This document shows, one piece after another, positions 24,987-37,937 of a stretch of DNA of 64,000 nt (the first letter of the stretch is position 1; every line of letters begins with the position of its first letter). This DNA comes from Papio anubis (lineage: Eukaryota > Chordata > Mammalia > Primates > Cercopithecidae). The notes below the pieces were generated by a model, which was given only the letters and a program-made list of their open reading frames with translations, was not told where the DNA came from and searched no databases. The translations under genes were made by a program, and so were the position numbers. The DNA is taken from contig NC_044978.1 in assembly GCF_008728515.1 (NCBI RefSeq), positions 150,228,441 to 150,292,440 on the forward strand. The letters run 5' to 3'.

Positions 24987-26830
24987 GAATTAAGAAAGAG
25001 CTGAGTTTCAGGCATAATAAACAAAATAATTTGTTAGAAATGAAGAAAATATGGGGTTGCTATGAGGGTTAAGATAGTTAATTCACTTAAGTGCATGCCT
25101 CTATACTTGACATAAAATAAGCCTTCCCAAATAGGAGGTGATATTATTAAAGCAGTATTTAACCCGTTCAGTTATACAGATGTATTTTTGGCAAATAACT
25201 ATCTCAAAAGTTTCTTTGGAAGTTATGTTTTTCAAGACTGCATGTCCTGAGGATACTTACAGTGGTATCTTTTAGGACTTTTATTGACATTTGTTACCAT
25301 CCACTAACAAATTTTCTAGGTTAAATTTTTCCATAGGCTAGAGCTTTATGATTTTAACTACTATTTGGCTATGAGTACCTTGCATTCAGAATTTTTTAAG
25401 TAAATATTTTAGATTTTTCCTTAGGGACTTTCTCATTTCATTTCTATGAAGAGTTGGACTGACCTACAGAGCTCTGTATCCTAGGGGCTCTATAACTCTC
25501 AAATGAGCTTGTTAGCCTACTTCTAGCCTGAAGTTTATGGACCTTGAACAGACATCTAGAATATCTGCCTGCTGGTAACATTTTAAAGATAATTTACTTT
25601 AAATTCATGCCCACCAGAAAATTCTCAATAGCTTCGCTGCAAGAAGTAATATTCAATAATGTTCTGTGCGTGCTACCTATTGGCAATGAGATTCTCTAAT
25701 TACACTGGACCATTTTTTTTCAAAATGTGGTTCAGTAAATTAAACGCATTGTACAAAAAGATGGTTTCCCGATCATGTACATTTAGGAAATGCTAAATTA
25801 AACAAGATTAAACAGCTTTCTTTCAAGCAGGGATCCCTTGAAGACTTTAATATGGTAAAGGTAAGCCATAGATCTCTAGGAGAGAGTATTGATTGAAGGA
25901 TTTTCTAGGATTACACGATCAAGTAGTTCTTGTTTTTATAAAGCACTACATATACCTAATATAAAACCATAGTTTGGAAATGCTTAATATAAAATGTTAA
26001 GTTTGATTGGCTTAAGGAAGGCCATTGGAAAGCCTCATAGGTTTCTGCTGACATAACTGTCCCAACAGATTAACCATTAGTTAAATGTTTTCTTGGATCT
26101 ATTTTTTGCTCCTTAACCCCCCTTAGACACTATGCATTAAAATAATCACTATTGCAAGGGACTGCCCTCAGTCCCAATTCTGGCTTTTGTCTTCATTGAA
26201 CCTTGCAACTGAGGTCCCTGTAGGCCTAATAGCCAAGAACCTTAATTTTTTCGAGGCTTTGACATGCTATCTTGCCTAGCCAGCAAATCCATTTACTTTG
26301 AATTCTCCATGATATTATTGTGGCTTGCGGATGACCTGCCTGGTGATGTTACTGACTGAACCCATTTTTTTCTCATGAGCTGTTATGAGTCATAAAATTA
26401 TTTTCAATGCTCAATGATGCCACAAGGAACCTAATTGGAAATCAGAATTTAGAATGCATAGCTAGATTCCGAGAAATCATAGCTAAATTACAAATTCGTC
26501 AGAAGAAATTCAAATCAGTAATTATTGGCTATATTATTAATACATGAGAAGATATGTGAAGGAGTAGATGGAATACTTTGAAAACTTCTCTTGTTGTTTC
26601 ACAGTGTTTAATAAGAAAATTATCATCGTGTGAAGGCCTATACCCAGGACACACCTCAATCAGTGAAAGATTTCTATCAGTAACACAGAGGAAAGCTGCT
26701 GTTGAAGTCTGTTATCTGGGCTAACTTTTGGCTATGGATGCAAGAAGCCATTTTAATAGTCTAGCTCCAGTCACTATTCAAACTAATAACACTCCAGTCC
26801 CATAGGGAGTTGCTCTGATATAGTAATTAC
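24987..26830. other. intergenic, no gene recognised
   Basis: Unique AT-rich sequence. The part at 25710-25985 has a slight hAT-element look but cannot be assigned. I see no exon or RNA gene. Confidence 0.4.
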
Positions 26831-26839
26831 AGTGAGCTA

Positions 26840-27060
26840 AGCTATACATCTGCCAATGATACTAAACTTGAGTGCCAGCTCTACTATTTACAAAGTAGGT
26901 GACCTTGGGTGAGTTAACTAAACTCTTAAACCTCATAAATACCCTCATCTATAAAATGAGGCTAGTAATAGAATCTAATTCATGGAGTTGCTGTGAGGAT
27001 TGAAAAAGATAGTTTATGTACTGGGCTTGCGTATGGGCAGTATTTAATAAATATAACCTA
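26840..27060 (+). repeat. MIR SINE
   Basis: GAGTGCCAGCTCTACTATTTAC, GTGACCTTGGGTGAGTTAAC, CTCATCTATAAAATGAGGC and GGAGTTGCTGTGAGGATTGAA follow the MIR order in sense orientation. Confidence 0.85.
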
Positions 27061-27153
27061 GTATTACTTATTAATTAGTATTAGTTATTGTTAATAATAA
27101 AAAGGAGATTATGTACTGGGCTTGAATATGGATGGTATTTAATAAATATAAAC

Positions 27154-27439
27154 TGGCAGGGTGCAGTGGCTCATGCCTGTAATCCCAGCACTTTGGGAGG
27201 CTGAGGTAGGTGGATCACAAGGTCAAGAGATCGAGACCAGCCTGGCCAATATGGTGAAACCCCGTGTCTATGAAAAATACAAAAAAAATTAGCTGGACAT
27301 GGTGGCACATGCCTGTAAGTCCCACATACGCGGGAGGCTGAGGCAGAAGAATCACTTGAACCTGGGAAGTGGTGGTTGCAGTGAGCCAAGATCGCACCAC
27401 TGCACTCCAGCCTGGCTACAGACTGAGACTCCGTCACAA

Positions 27440-27448
<9 letters not shown>
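27154..27448 (+). mobile_element. Alu, sense, inserted in tandem repeat
   Basis: Full-length Alu from CTGGCAGGGTGCAGTGGCTC to an A-tail that runs into (TA)n at 27449-27479. It lies inside the second copy of the 96-base repeat. Confidence 0.95.
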
Positions 27449-27486
<38 letters not shown>

Positions 27487-27487
27487 A
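27449..27487. repeat. (TA)n microsatellite at Alu tail
   Basis: About 15 TA units grown from the Alu A-tail. Confidence 0.95.
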
Positions 27488-27603
27488 TAAAACAAAAAAT
27501 ATAACCCTAGTATTAGTTGTTAATTAGTATTAGTTTTTATTATTAATAATAAAGAGTTATTTATGTACCGGGCTTGCATATGGGTAGTATTTAATAAATA
27601 TGA

Positions 27604-29745
27604 CCACCCACACATACATGCATGCACACATTCCTTTAATAATAAAAAACTCCAGCCTTGTTGATGTAGTGGCTTGTTTTTTTCTGACTCCAGTCTCCTG
27701 AATGATATACTTGGCCAAAGGCTCTTATCTCTTATTCTTAGTTTATGTCAGATACAGTGTGTAAAGCAAGTCTGAGGTTCAGCACTGAAGAAGGTAGGAC
27801 ATCAATTCACACATCAGAGGCAAGTGCCAGCAGTGTGTCTTGAACTTTACTAGAGGCTGTAGGGAGCATGGGAGAAGACTGTGGTAGACCTCTGAGGACA
27901 CTTAATTTATTAAAGAAACTTAATGCACCAAAAAGGGACCCAAGAGGGATGTCAAAAGCTGCTGCTTGTGAGGAAGTATTCCCAGCATCTCAAGAGCAGC
28001 TGGCGGACTCCAGACTCTAGCAGTGGTTGGTCGGTGGGTGGGGGATGGAGTAGAAAAGAGAACTAGGAAAGTAAGAACCAGAAAAGTACAATTGCACTCA
28101 CCAATTCACAGACCGCCGTTCCTCTCAATCTCCTTTTCCTCTTGACTTGACGCTTGAGGGGCCAGATGCAGCAGCTAGCGAACAAGCAAGGAAGTGAGCA
28201 TGTGGGAAGAAAAAGTTTAGCCTTCTCTATTTCACTCACCACACCGAAACAGGTGAGACAGCCTTTCAGATTTAAAGCAGGCTTGTGAGAGAGGGGTGGT
28301 GACTGAGCACAGTAGGCTTTATAATGAATGAACTGTACTAGAGTTAGTCTTGCATACTAGATTAGACCAGACACTTTTACAATATAAATTAATATTCTTG
28401 TCACTGACACAGATGGGAAGACCTAGAAGACCCATCCTATATTTCATTTCGGGGCAGGAGAAGTATAAGTTCAGAAGCACAGTTTGGAAGGGACAATAAA
28501 ATAAAAACTTCAGTTCTTTAGATTTCATTGTTCCCTGTTGAATTCTGCTGTATCAATAAAACATTTACCTATCTAATAATTATTCACATGCTTTGCTTTT
28601 TATTTAGAAGTTTGCTCTGTAGATTATAAAGATAATCTAATACATTAAGTTGCTTTCTTTTATATGAAACAATTGCTTTGTAAAAACTGTCTTCACCCAG
28701 TGCATAAAAGGAGTATTTCCAGTGCTGTTTCATTTTCTTGTTTTTCTGGAGATGAATGAAAAACAAAAATCTCTTTTTTTTAGTGTCCTAGAAACTGTTT
28801 TGAAAAAGCCAAGCATTCATGGCTGAATGAAGGCATGAGCAGTAGTTCCTTTATAAGCGAAAGAAAGAACAGTTCAACCAAGCATGACTACCACAGTTTC
28901 CTTAAAATGTTTGCAAAATCTGCTGGGCAGACACCATGTTTTCTGATTGCTAAACTAGATTGAAGTAACGTGGGTATGAGAGTTTCCACAGGAAAGGACA
29001 GAAAACATGACACAGGATGCCACAGAAGCCATGTGGAGTGAAGGAAATGCAAACCTGTAAGTTAGGCCTTTGAAGGTCTGTGCACCTGCTGTTCAGCATA
29101 ACCGAGACGGTATGTCATATTTCACACATAGAAAAAACGATCAAATGGCAGATAGATACCTTTTCTGAAAAAATGTGTTTTAGAGAAACTCAGAACACTA
29201 CCTTTTCAGCCAGAAAAACAGGATATATGGATTTTTGTTTTCTAAAGTAAGAACAACAGATTTCACTGGCACACAAGTTACTAGTAACCGATGTACACAC
29301 TGTACATTAAGTCAATGATCAATGTCTTTTTAAATCATGTGCCAATTTCTGGAACTAGCTACAGGGAAAGTAATTAGGTTAGCATCTTTACTGCCCAATC
29401 TACCAAAAACTTTTCATGAAGTGCTGACACATTCTTATCCTCTGTTCCCCTTCTTCCAATCTATTTTTAGTTACTTGGTTTGGGGACAATTATTGAATTG
29501 TTTATACAAAACAAAAGGAGCACCTCACATTAAAACAAATTAAATCTTCCCTAATTGCTTAGAATTCGACTGTAGAAAATGGAAGGATGAATTCACTGGA
29601 TGTCTCTTTTATTTCTCTAAACACGGACGTATTGAATTATAAATACAAAAGAATTTTATAAAGACCTCAAAAGATTAATTATTCCTATGTATTATTTGTA
29701 TGTTATGGTCTATAAATGCTCAGATGTCATGACAATTCTATAGAT
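27604..29745. other. intergenic, no gene recognised
   Basis: This stretch includes a moderately GC-rich part (27780-28300) without a family that I can name. No exon was supported. Short open frames on the - strand (28319-28528, 28584-28766) lack any domain. Confidence 0.4.
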
Positions 29746-29751
29746 TAGACT

Positions 29752-29940
29752 GTGGAGTTCTTTGCACATATGGCATAGTAGAGTGGGTAAAAAGATGGCC
29801 CTGAAATTGTATATGAGCTACCAAGTAATGCATTTGAAATTTAATCTCTGCATGTCCATGTGTTCAGCTGAAATATGGGCATAATAATAGTATCTTTCAT
29901 TAAAGGTTATTTTGAAGATTATATAAGGTAAGGAGATAAA
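29752..29940 (+). repeat. MIR SINE, diverged
   Basis: GGGTAAAAAGATGGCCCTGA, a CTGAAATATGGGCATAATAATAGT block and a GGTTATTTTGAAGATTATAT block follow MIR order. Confidence 0.6.
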
Positions 29941-30345
29941 GTGAATTACATTCTCCCCTCTTAAATCCACTCAACGACTTTCTATTGCCCTTTTGATAAA
30001 ATCTCCACCCCGAACATGGCCTCTAAGGCCCTACAAGATGTGGCCACCCGTACATCCAACTTCATCCTGTCTACTCTATTGACAATCTAGCTAAAAGCTT
30101 TTTTTTTTTCTTTTTCAGTTCCTCCAAAGTTCCTGCTTTTTGCTGCCTCCAAGGTTTCACAAATTCTCTTCTTTGCCTAGAACACATCTCCACCCTCCTC
30201 CTCACAGCACACATAGCTCCCTCCCACCCAGCCTTCACATCTCAGTTTAAATGTCACTTGCTTTAAAAGGACTTTTCAGATTTACCAATCAAAAATCATT
30301 CCTTCTCCTTATTTTTCTGTAGCATAGAATGTTGTTTTTAATATT
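29941..30345 (+). repeat. L2 LINE 3' fragment
   Basis: The L2 order is clear: CATGGCCTCTAAGGCCCTAC, TTCATCCTGTCTAC, TTTGCCTAGAACAC, CAGTTTAAATGTCACTTGC, AGGACTTTTCAGATTTACC. A poly(T)/TTTTC insert sits at about 30100-30115. Confidence 0.75.
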
Positions 30346-31475
30346 TACCACAAATGTTTGTGGTTCCTGGTTTGAAATGAATGGACAGACAGACAAGAAT
30401 CAGGCAGAAGAGTAATTCAATACTTCTTTTATTAATTTTAGACATGTCAGGCTCTGGAAGCTATGGTTAGATCCAAACTTCCCATAGGTCTTATAGCTTG
30501 GAAAAGCAACACAGAATTCTGGCTTTCTGAGGGCAGCCCACACAAAAAGAAAGAGGAGATGAAGAAGAAGGGATCATCGGGCCAGTGCCTCCTTCCAAAC
30601 ACACCAAAAAATAAATTACTGACCTATCACAGGCTGAAGGTGTGGAGTGGAATGCAGAGAAGGCAGAAAAGGTTAGGAGGGTTAGAAATTCCCTCCATCT
30701 GAACTAAAGACTGAAAAAGCATTTCCTCCATCTCAACTAAAATTTATGAACTTGAACCACATGCACTGACTGTTTTTGAGGTTAGAGACAAATATAACCA
30801 TATTCATATGATTTAAACATAATTATATATGGAAATGTATACATATGGAAATATGTATGTATGCATGCATCGGTATCCTATGGAGTCTATGTAATATAGA
30901 TTTATATATGTATACTATACATATAGTATGTGATATGTAATATTTATGTGTATTCATAATACATGTATATGCCATACACATACATATACATATATATACA
31001 TTTGTGTAATTATTTGGGTAATATCTGCTCTGCCATCATGCTGTAAGCTCTAAAATGAGAGTGAAGTAGATCTGCTTTGCTTACCACTATAGCTTTGTGG
31101 TTCATCACAAAATATCTATAAAAATTAGTTGAATAATAGCTGTAAGGTGTTTGACATGTAATTTGACTTATTTTAAGAACTCAGTAGATGGTACCTATTA
31201 TGGTTGTACTGCTTCTGCTTGTGCTGATAAAATAGTCTTAATATGTTGGGTATTAAATTTTGGTCTGGACTGTATATTTGTAAGACTTCCATTTCAGAAA
31301 TTCATAAGCTTGCCTCAAAGGTTGCTCATACAGTTTAACAGACTATAATTTCAGGTAACATCTCCTAGTTGCAACCTCCACAGCTCTGGAGTCATAACCC
31401 CAAGGAGAAATAGGGTGAGGAGCGACTATAACAAACTAAACAGTGTATGTACTGCCCAAAAAAGGCAGCCAGTTT
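30346..31475. other. intergenic, AT-rich; ATGTATAC-rich part
   Basis: 30820-31005 is rich in alternating CATATA/TATGTA words. The block 30350-30740 may be an old LTR remnant that I cannot assign. No gene was recognised. Confidence 0.4.
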
Positions 31476-31483
31476 TCCAATCC

Positions 31484-31790
31484 TTTTTTTTTTTTTTTTT
31501 TTCCTGAGATGGAGTCTCACTCTATTGCCCAGGCTGGAGTGCAATGGCAGAATCTTGGCTCACTGCAAGGCTTAGACCGCAACCCGGCTTCAAGCGATTC
31601 TCCTGCCTCAGCCTCCCAAGTAGCTGGGATTACAGGCGTGCACCACCATACCCGGTTAATTTGTATTTTTAGTAGAGATGTGGTTTCACCATGTTGGTCA
31701 GGCTGGTTTTGAACTACTGACCTCAGGTGGTGCATCAGCTTCGGCCTCTCAAAGTGCTGAGATTACAGGCATGAGTCACCCCACCCAGCC
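31484..31790 (-). mobile_element. Alu, antisense, with TSD
   Basis: T-run then reverse-complement Alu ending CACCCAGCC. TCCAATCC repeats at 31476-31483 and 31791-31798 as the target-site duplication. An unusual AAGGCTTAGACCGCAACCC segment replaces the normal left-arm sequence. Confidence 0.95.
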
Positions 31791-31798
31791 TCCAATCC

Positions 31799-32465
31799 AT
31801 TTAGACTTGCTTTGGCAAGTGTGAATGCAGTACTATCAGGCCTTCTGACTTTTTTTCAAGAGAAGCTAAAATCCCTATTTTAAAATAAAAAATATACATT
31901 TTGAAAACTAAAACATTTCTGTGTTCTGAATCATACGGTGAACTTTTTGCCTTCATGCTACTCACAGGCAGTTAGTCTGTGACCTCTGCTTTTAGAACTA
32001 TTAATACTTTTTGTGTATTTCACTTACCTTTTACATTGATATTATTCTGTGCTTTTCAGATAAGTTTTAACAGCTTAATTTCATTGCTTTATAAGAAATC
32101 TATTTCTAGCTGTTGCTTTTGCATTTCTACCTCTCTATCTTTTGCTTCTCCAAATCCCTCTTCCATTTTTTTCTTGATGTCAGAAGAGCTTTTAAAGCTA
32201 ATTATCTATTTTAAGTATAGCATTTTTCACAAAAAGGAAAAAATGGAACTACACAGTATTTTCAAGACACATCACAAAGAAATTCATTTGCTCACGTGTT
32301 TAGTAAACTCAACTACAGACATACATGAGAAGAATTGACACATTAAAGTGGAAGCAATGAATTTATATACAGTGAATGTATTTTGTCTATAAATCCATTG
32401 GGCAAAAGTTAGGTTTTCTTTCATCTCTCTTAGTAATAAATTTTCTTTTCTTTTTCTTTACAATT
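31799..32465. other. intergenic, nothing recognised
   Basis: AT-rich. The 119-codon open frame at 31979-32338 has no domain and a Phe/Ser/Leu composition expected by chance. Confidence 0.4.
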
Positions 32466-32467
32466 CA

Positions 32468-33421
32468 ACTTTTGTTTCAGACTCAAGTGGCATATATGCA
32501 GGTTTGTTACTTGACTCTGAGGCTTGAGGTGTGAATGATTCCATCACCAAGTGGTTAGCGTAGTACCCAATAGGTCGTTTTGTAGCCCTTACCCCCTACT
32601 CCTTTCTCCCCATCTAGAAGTCTCCAGTGACTACTGCTGTCATCTTTATGTCCGCGGGTACCCCGTGCTTAGTTTCCACTGGTGAGAACATGCAATATTT
32701 GGTTTTCTGTTTATGAGTGAACTCACTTAGGGTAACGACCTCTAACTGTGCCCATGTTGCTGCAAAAGACATCATTTTGTTCTTTTTTATTGCTGCATAG
32801 TATTCTATCTTGTATATGTACCACATTTTCTTTATCCATCCACTCTTGATGGGCATCTAAATTGATTCCACGTCTGGTCTGTGCTATTGCGAATAATGAT
32901 GAGATGAATACATGAGTACGTGCATCTTTTTGGTAGAATGATTTATTTTACTTTGGGTATATGCCCATTAAAGGGATTGGTGGTTTGAATGGTAGTTCAA
33001 CTTAGTTCTTTGAGAAATTTCCAAACTTCTCTTCACAGTGGCTGAACAAATTTACACTCCCACCAACAGTGCATAACCATTCCCTTTTCTCTGCAGCTTC
33101 ACCAACATCATTTATTTTTTGACATTTTAATAATAATAGCCACTCTGACTGGTGTGAGGTTGTATCTTACGGTTTTCATTTGCATTTCTGATTTTCATTT
33201 GTATTTCATTTTTGGTGATTAGTGAGGTTGAGCATTTTTTTTCTTATTTTTGTTGGCCACTTATATGTCTTGTTTTGAGAAATGTCTATTCATGTCCTTT
33301 GCCTACTTTTTAATGGTGTTATATGTGTTTTGCTTCTTGAATTGCTTAAGTTCTTTATAGATTCTGGATATGACACCTTTGTCAGATGCATAATTTGCAA
33401 ATATTTTCTCCCATGCAATGA
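32468..33421 (-). mobile_element. L1 (older L1P/L1M) 3' part, antisense
   Basis: Reverse-complement L1 from the 3' UTR (GCAGGTTTGTTACTTGACTC) into the C-terminal ORF2 region (CATAGTATTCTATCTTGTATATG, CACTCCCACCAACAGTGCATAACC, TGTCAGATGCATAATTTGC). It is 5'-truncated at 33421. Many stops make it non-functional. It is more diverged than the L1 copies at 58.8-63.8 kb. Confidence 0.92.
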
Positions 33422-34283
33422 TTTTTCTTAGAAACATTTTTCCATAGAAAAATAAAACTAGATTTTTAGGTTAGCAGTGGCAGAAACTACTGGATGTCAA
33501 CAAATTTAAAATGCAAATTTTAAATTTAATATTAAAATAAATAGAATTTTTATATACTGTATATCTACAAAAATGCTCTTTGAGATTTTTTTAGACATAG
33601 ATTTTTATCAAATATCACATAAAATCACACTACTCTGTTTCCTTGTCTTTCTGCAGTAATCCAGTGCAATTTTTTTGAAGATAATTTTGAATCATGAACT
33701 CAACATATGCAGTAATGCAAATAATTCAAATGAAGTGATGACAATATAAAACACTTATGATCAAGTTCAGGAGCATGTAGGCAGTGACAATTATGTTGTG
33801 ACTGCCACCTGGCCAACAGTAATTCATTTTAAGATGAATTCCTCTTTCAGAAGAAGTGTAAAAATACACATATTAGTATTAATGAAATACTCTCATCTAT
33901 AGTGCTTAAATGAGTTTCTGAAATATTAATTTTATAGGAAAACTTTTGTTAACTTTCCTTTAAACTTTAAAAATTTTTTAAATCTTATGTTTAAAAATAA
34001 ATTATTTCCACAACACCATCAATTTTTGGTCAACAATTGAATTGACTGAATATTTTTCACTGCCCCTTTGTCTAGGGTAACCTGCAGTGCCATCCACTAA
34101 ACTGCTCTCTCGCTTTGAGAAAGAATGAATAAAACTTTCAAAGTAACTCACAGCTTGTAACAAAGAACTGAAAGGAGACAACATAATGAATATAAACATT
34201 TCAGATTTGATAAAAACAAACATTTACCTAAAGCTCTAGGTTGGGTACTTCAGGGAATTCAAATAGTAATAAAAATATTCCAG
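33422..34283. other. intergenic, nothing recognised
   Basis: AT-rich unique sequence without a defensible feature. Confidence 0.45.
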
Positions 34284-34604
34284 GCGGGCCACGGTGACTC
34301 ATGCCTGTAATCCTAACACTTTGGGAAGTCAAGGCAGGAGAATCACTTGAGGTCAGGAGTTTGAGACCAGCCTGGCTTACATGGTGAAACCACGTCTCTA
34401 CTAAAAGTACAAAAATTGGTTGGGTGTGGTTGCAGGCACCTGTAATCCCAACTACTGGGGAGGCTGAGGCAGGAGAATCACTTGAACCTGGGAGGCAGAG
34501 GTTGCAGTGAGCTGAGATTGCGCCATTATACTCTAGCCTGGATGACAAGAGCGAAACTCTGTCTCAAAAAAAATAAAAAATAAAAAATAAAATAAAATAA
34601 ATAG
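34284..34604 (+). mobile_element. Alu, sense, with (AAAAT)n tail
   Basis: GGCGGGCCACGGTGACTCATG to a tail of AAAAAT/AAAAT units. Both arms are present. Confidence 0.95.
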
Positions 34605-35093
34605 ATAAGTATTCCAAGTGTGCAGAATGCAAGACTGACTGACAAGAGTATTCAATAGAGGTAAAAAATCAAAGGGCAGTAGGAGAATCAGGAGAGAGTA
34701 TTATAAATTCCTGAATATAAGATACATCATTTCTCCCAAATAAATAATGCCTCAAAACAAAAGGTCCTTATTATCAAAATGTTAAAAAAGCCTTCTCTGA
34801 GGCATCACAGTGTAATACTTAATGCATGTACTTTGAATTCACATTATCTCTGTTCAACATCTGATTATTTACTGCTCGTGAGTTCTTGGATAACCTTTCA
34901 GTTTCATCATTGGCTAAAAGGGAGATACTGATATTACTTACCTCCTAGCCCTGTTGAGAGAATTTACAAAGCTAATAATGTGTCACAATGCCTGGTACAA
35001 AAATATATGTGTCATAACATATGTATTATTTCTATATTTCCTCCCATTATTGTACATTAATCTGAATGGCAAAGTACTAAATTCCTGAGGTTG
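34605..35093 (+). repeat. MIR-containing stretch
   Basis: 34798-35010 matches a sense MIR: AATGCATGTACTTTGAATTC, GTGAGTTCTTGGATAACC, TCATCATTGGCTAAAAGGGA, ATAATGTGTCACAATGCCTGG. The first 190 bases hold nothing I recognise. Confidence 0.6.
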
Positions 35094-35684
35094 AAGAGGT
35101 ATCTGCACTCTCATGTTTATTGCAGCACTGGTCACAATATCTAAGATATGGAATCAACTTGTGTCTATCAATGAATCAATGGATAAAAACAATGTGGCAT
35201 GTATTCACAACAGAATACTATTCAGCCTTAAAAAAGAGGAAAATCATGTCATTTGTGACAATGTAAATGAACCTAGTGGGAATTATGGTAAGTGAAATAA
35301 ACAAGGCACAGAAAGACAAATACTGTGTTATCTCACTTACACATGTAATCTAAAAAAGCTGAATTTATTGGAGAGTGGAATGGTACTTACCTGGCTGGGA
35401 AACGGGGGAGTTGGGAGTGATACTGGCGAAAGGATACGAAATTTCAGTCAGATAGAAGAAATAAGTTCAAGAGATCTAGCATACAATAGGGTGATCAAAG
35501 TTAGTAACAATGTATTGTATTCTCAAAAATCCCTGAGAAAGTAGATTTTAAGGGTTCTTACCACAAAGAATGTAAGGTAGAGCATATGTTAACGATCTTG
35601 TTTTACCCATTCTACAACATAAACATATTCAAAACATGTTGTCCATGATAAATATATACATTTTTATTTGTCAATGAAAACTTT
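35094..35684 (+). mobile_element. old L1M 3' end, sense
   Basis: TGTTTATTGCAGCACTGGTC, TCAATGAATCAATGGATAAA, ACTATTCAGCCTTAAAAAAG, then the 3' UTR block CATACAATAGGGTGATCAAAG. Typical of L1MA/MB elements. It is diverged and dead. Confidence 0.85.
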
Positions 35685-35995
35685 AGGCCGGGCACAGTGG
35701 CTCACGCCTGTAATCCCAGCACTTTGGGAGGCTGAGGCGGGCAGATCACGAGGTCAGGAGATGGAGACCATCCTGGCTAACATGGTGAAACCCAGTCTCT
35801 ACTAAAAATATACAAAAAATTAGCAAGGTGTGGTGGCAGGCGCCTGTAGTCCCAGCTACTCGGGAGGTTGAGGCAGGACAATGGCGTGAACCCGGGAGGT
35901 GGAGCTTGCATTGAGCCCAGATTGCGCCACTGCACTCCAGTCTGGGCGACTCCGTCTCAAAAAAGGAAACCAAAAAAAACAAAACAAAAAAACTT
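35685..35995 (+). mobile_element. Alu (younger type), sense
   Basis: GGCCGGGCACAGTGGCTCACG onward with high similarity to AluS/Y. A 10-base deletion joins CTGGGCGA to CTCCGTCTC near the 3' end. Confidence 0.97.
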
Positions 35996-36251
35996 TAAAA
36001 AAGAATTTACCTTTTTCCAGGCTTAAAAGAAAGCTTGTACCTAAAGCAGAGAATAAGCTACTGAACAAATAAATATGAAGACATGAAGAAAAACGCCTAA
36101 GCCAAAGTTCCCCAGAAAATACAGCCTGAGACAAAAACCTATATGTGAGCACTTTACTAGGGAGTGGATCCCAGGGAGCAGGGCTGAAGGATAGGGCTGA
36201 GATGGAATATAGAAAGGCAAGGAAAAAAATATATCATAAACATGTCTGTAG
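35996..36251. other. intergenic, between two Alus
   Basis: No feature was recognised. Confidence 0.4.
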
Positions 36252-36553
36252 TGGCCAGGCTTGGTGGCTCATGCCTGTAATCCAGCACTTTGGGAGGTTG
36301 AGGTGGGCAAATCACTTTAGGCCAGGGGTTTGAGACCAACTTGGTCAACCTGGAGAAACCTTGTCTCTACTAAAAATACAAAACTAGCCGGGCATGGCAG
36401 GGCATACCTGTAATCCCAGCTACTCAGGAGGCTGAGGAAGGAGAATCACTTGAATCTGGGAGGTGAAGGTTGCAGAGAGCCGAGATTGCGCTACTACATT
36501 CCAGTCTGGGTGACAGAGTGATGAGACTATGTCTCAGAAAAAAAAAAAAAAAG
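36252..36553 (+). mobile_element. Alu, sense
   Basis: GTGGCCAGGCTTGGTGGCTC to a 16-base A-tail. Both arms are present. Confidence 0.96.
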
Positions 36554-37320
36554 CCCATAGTGTTGAAGTCGTTGAATGTTAAAATTTGAAAATGTGAATC
36601 AAAATATTTCATAAAATATAAGTGGAAAAAGTATATTTTAAAATATAATTTTACTTCTATAGATAACCATGTAAATTGATAAATAAGTAGACATTTGCTC
36701 ATTTCATCTATATACCTAATTTTCATATTTGGCAAAAGCAATACTGGATTTTCTTTTAGAAAAAAAGGGAAAGATTATTTTAAATTCTGTTGTGTAAATA
36801 ATTCTGACTATCAGAAATTTGGAAAGTCTTGAGAAGGAGGTAGGATTTGAATCAAATCTTGAAGAATAATTTGAGAAAATAAACTAAAACTAAATGCATT
36901 GAGTGGTTACTATTTTTCAGGTGCTATAGATATATAATCATATTAAATTCTCATTGTATTATTATTCTCACTTTACTTATGGGGAAACTGAGGCTCAGGT
37001 AAGTTAATGAATTTGCTCAAAAAAATGCTGCAACCTATACTGGTTCCATTTTGAATGCAGCCTTTTCCAAGCCTTCTACTTTTTCCAAGAGACAAAACAG
37101 TGCAGAATGGATCCTGGAGAAGACTGGGTTGGAATTCTGCCTCCCCTACAGTCTCAATTGTTTGATTTGTGTAAAACACTCAATTTTTCTGTCTCTTAGG
37201 TTTTCTTATCAAGGAGATAACAACATCTCACCAAGGAACTGTTGAGATACTTAAATGAGCTCTTGTAAGTAAAATGCCTGGAACAGCAATTGGCACATAG
37301 TGCTCAATGGGTATTAGCCA
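36554..37320. repeat. AT-rich stretch with MIR/L2 traces
   Basis: 36905-37010 reads as a minus-strand MIR (TTACTTATGGGGAAACTGAGG). 37110-37310 reads as a sense MIR (GACTGGGTTGGAATTCTGCC ... TGGCACATAGTGCTCAATGGG). The part at 36830-36880 resembles L2. Confidence 0.6.
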
Positions 37321-37330
37321 TCATGTTGTA

Positions 37331-37400
37331 AGAAAAACTAGGAGGAGGAAAAGGAGGGAGAGAGGAGAGAAGAGAGTGAGGAGGAAGAGGAGAGATGGAA
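37331..37400. repeat. GGA-rich purine tract
   Basis: Seventy bases of nearly pure A/G, mostly GGA/GAGA units. Confidence 0.9.
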
Positions 37401-37630
37401 GATTTTCACTATCTCAAATTGTCTCCTTGACAAGTAGAGTGCATTCGGGAACAAGGGTTCACAACAGTAAATACATAGAGAAGCATAGACACATCTTTAC
37501 CTGTTTTTTTTTTACTAAAACTCTGGGAAAAATGGGCAGGAGCTGGTCATTGTGGAATCATTCCAGCCTAGATGAAAATTACTGGGAATATATGTTCCAG
37601 TGGTCTTGAAAGTAAACAGATTTTCATACC

Positions 37631-37931
37631 TTTTTTTTTTTTTTTTTGAGATGGAGTTTCGCTCTTGTTGCCCAGGCTGGAGTGCAATGGTGAGATCTTG
37701 GCTCACTGCAATCTCCACATCCCAGGTTCAAGTATTCTCCTGCCTCAGCCTCCTGGGTGGCTGGGATTACAGGCACGCACCACCACGCCCCGCTAATTTT
37801 TTGGTATTTTTAGTAGAGATGGGGTTTCACCATGTTGGCCAGGGTGGTCTCCAACTCCCAACTTCAGGTTATCTGCCCGCCTCTGCCTCCCAAATTGCTG
37901 GGATTACAGGCGTGAGCCACTGTGCTTGGCC
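37631..37931 (-). mobile_element. Alu, antisense, with TSD
   Basis: T-run then complete reverse-complement Alu ending GCTTGGCC. CATACC flanks both ends (37625-37630 and 37932-37937). Confidence 0.96.
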
Positions 37932-37937
37932 CATACC

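Larger units (their letters stand above)
27013..27603. repeat. about 96-base tandem repeat, 2.4 copies, split by an Alu
   Basis: Units start at 27013, 27109 and 27561, each beginning TTATGTACYGGGCTTG and continuing to GTATTTAATAAATATRA and a TATTAATTAGTATTAGTT block. The second unit is interrupted at about 27153 by an Alu with its (TA)n tail and resumes at about 27490. The first unit includes the end of the MIR. Confidence 0.85.

Noticed and set aside
27013..27603. CRISPR-like array
   Set aside because: The units are about 96 bases in direct tandem without spacers, in a vertebrate genome, and are interrupted by an Alu.
31979..32338. 119-codon open frame on +
   Set aside because: Composition is what AT-rich DNA gives by chance. 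It has no domain, promoter or splice context.
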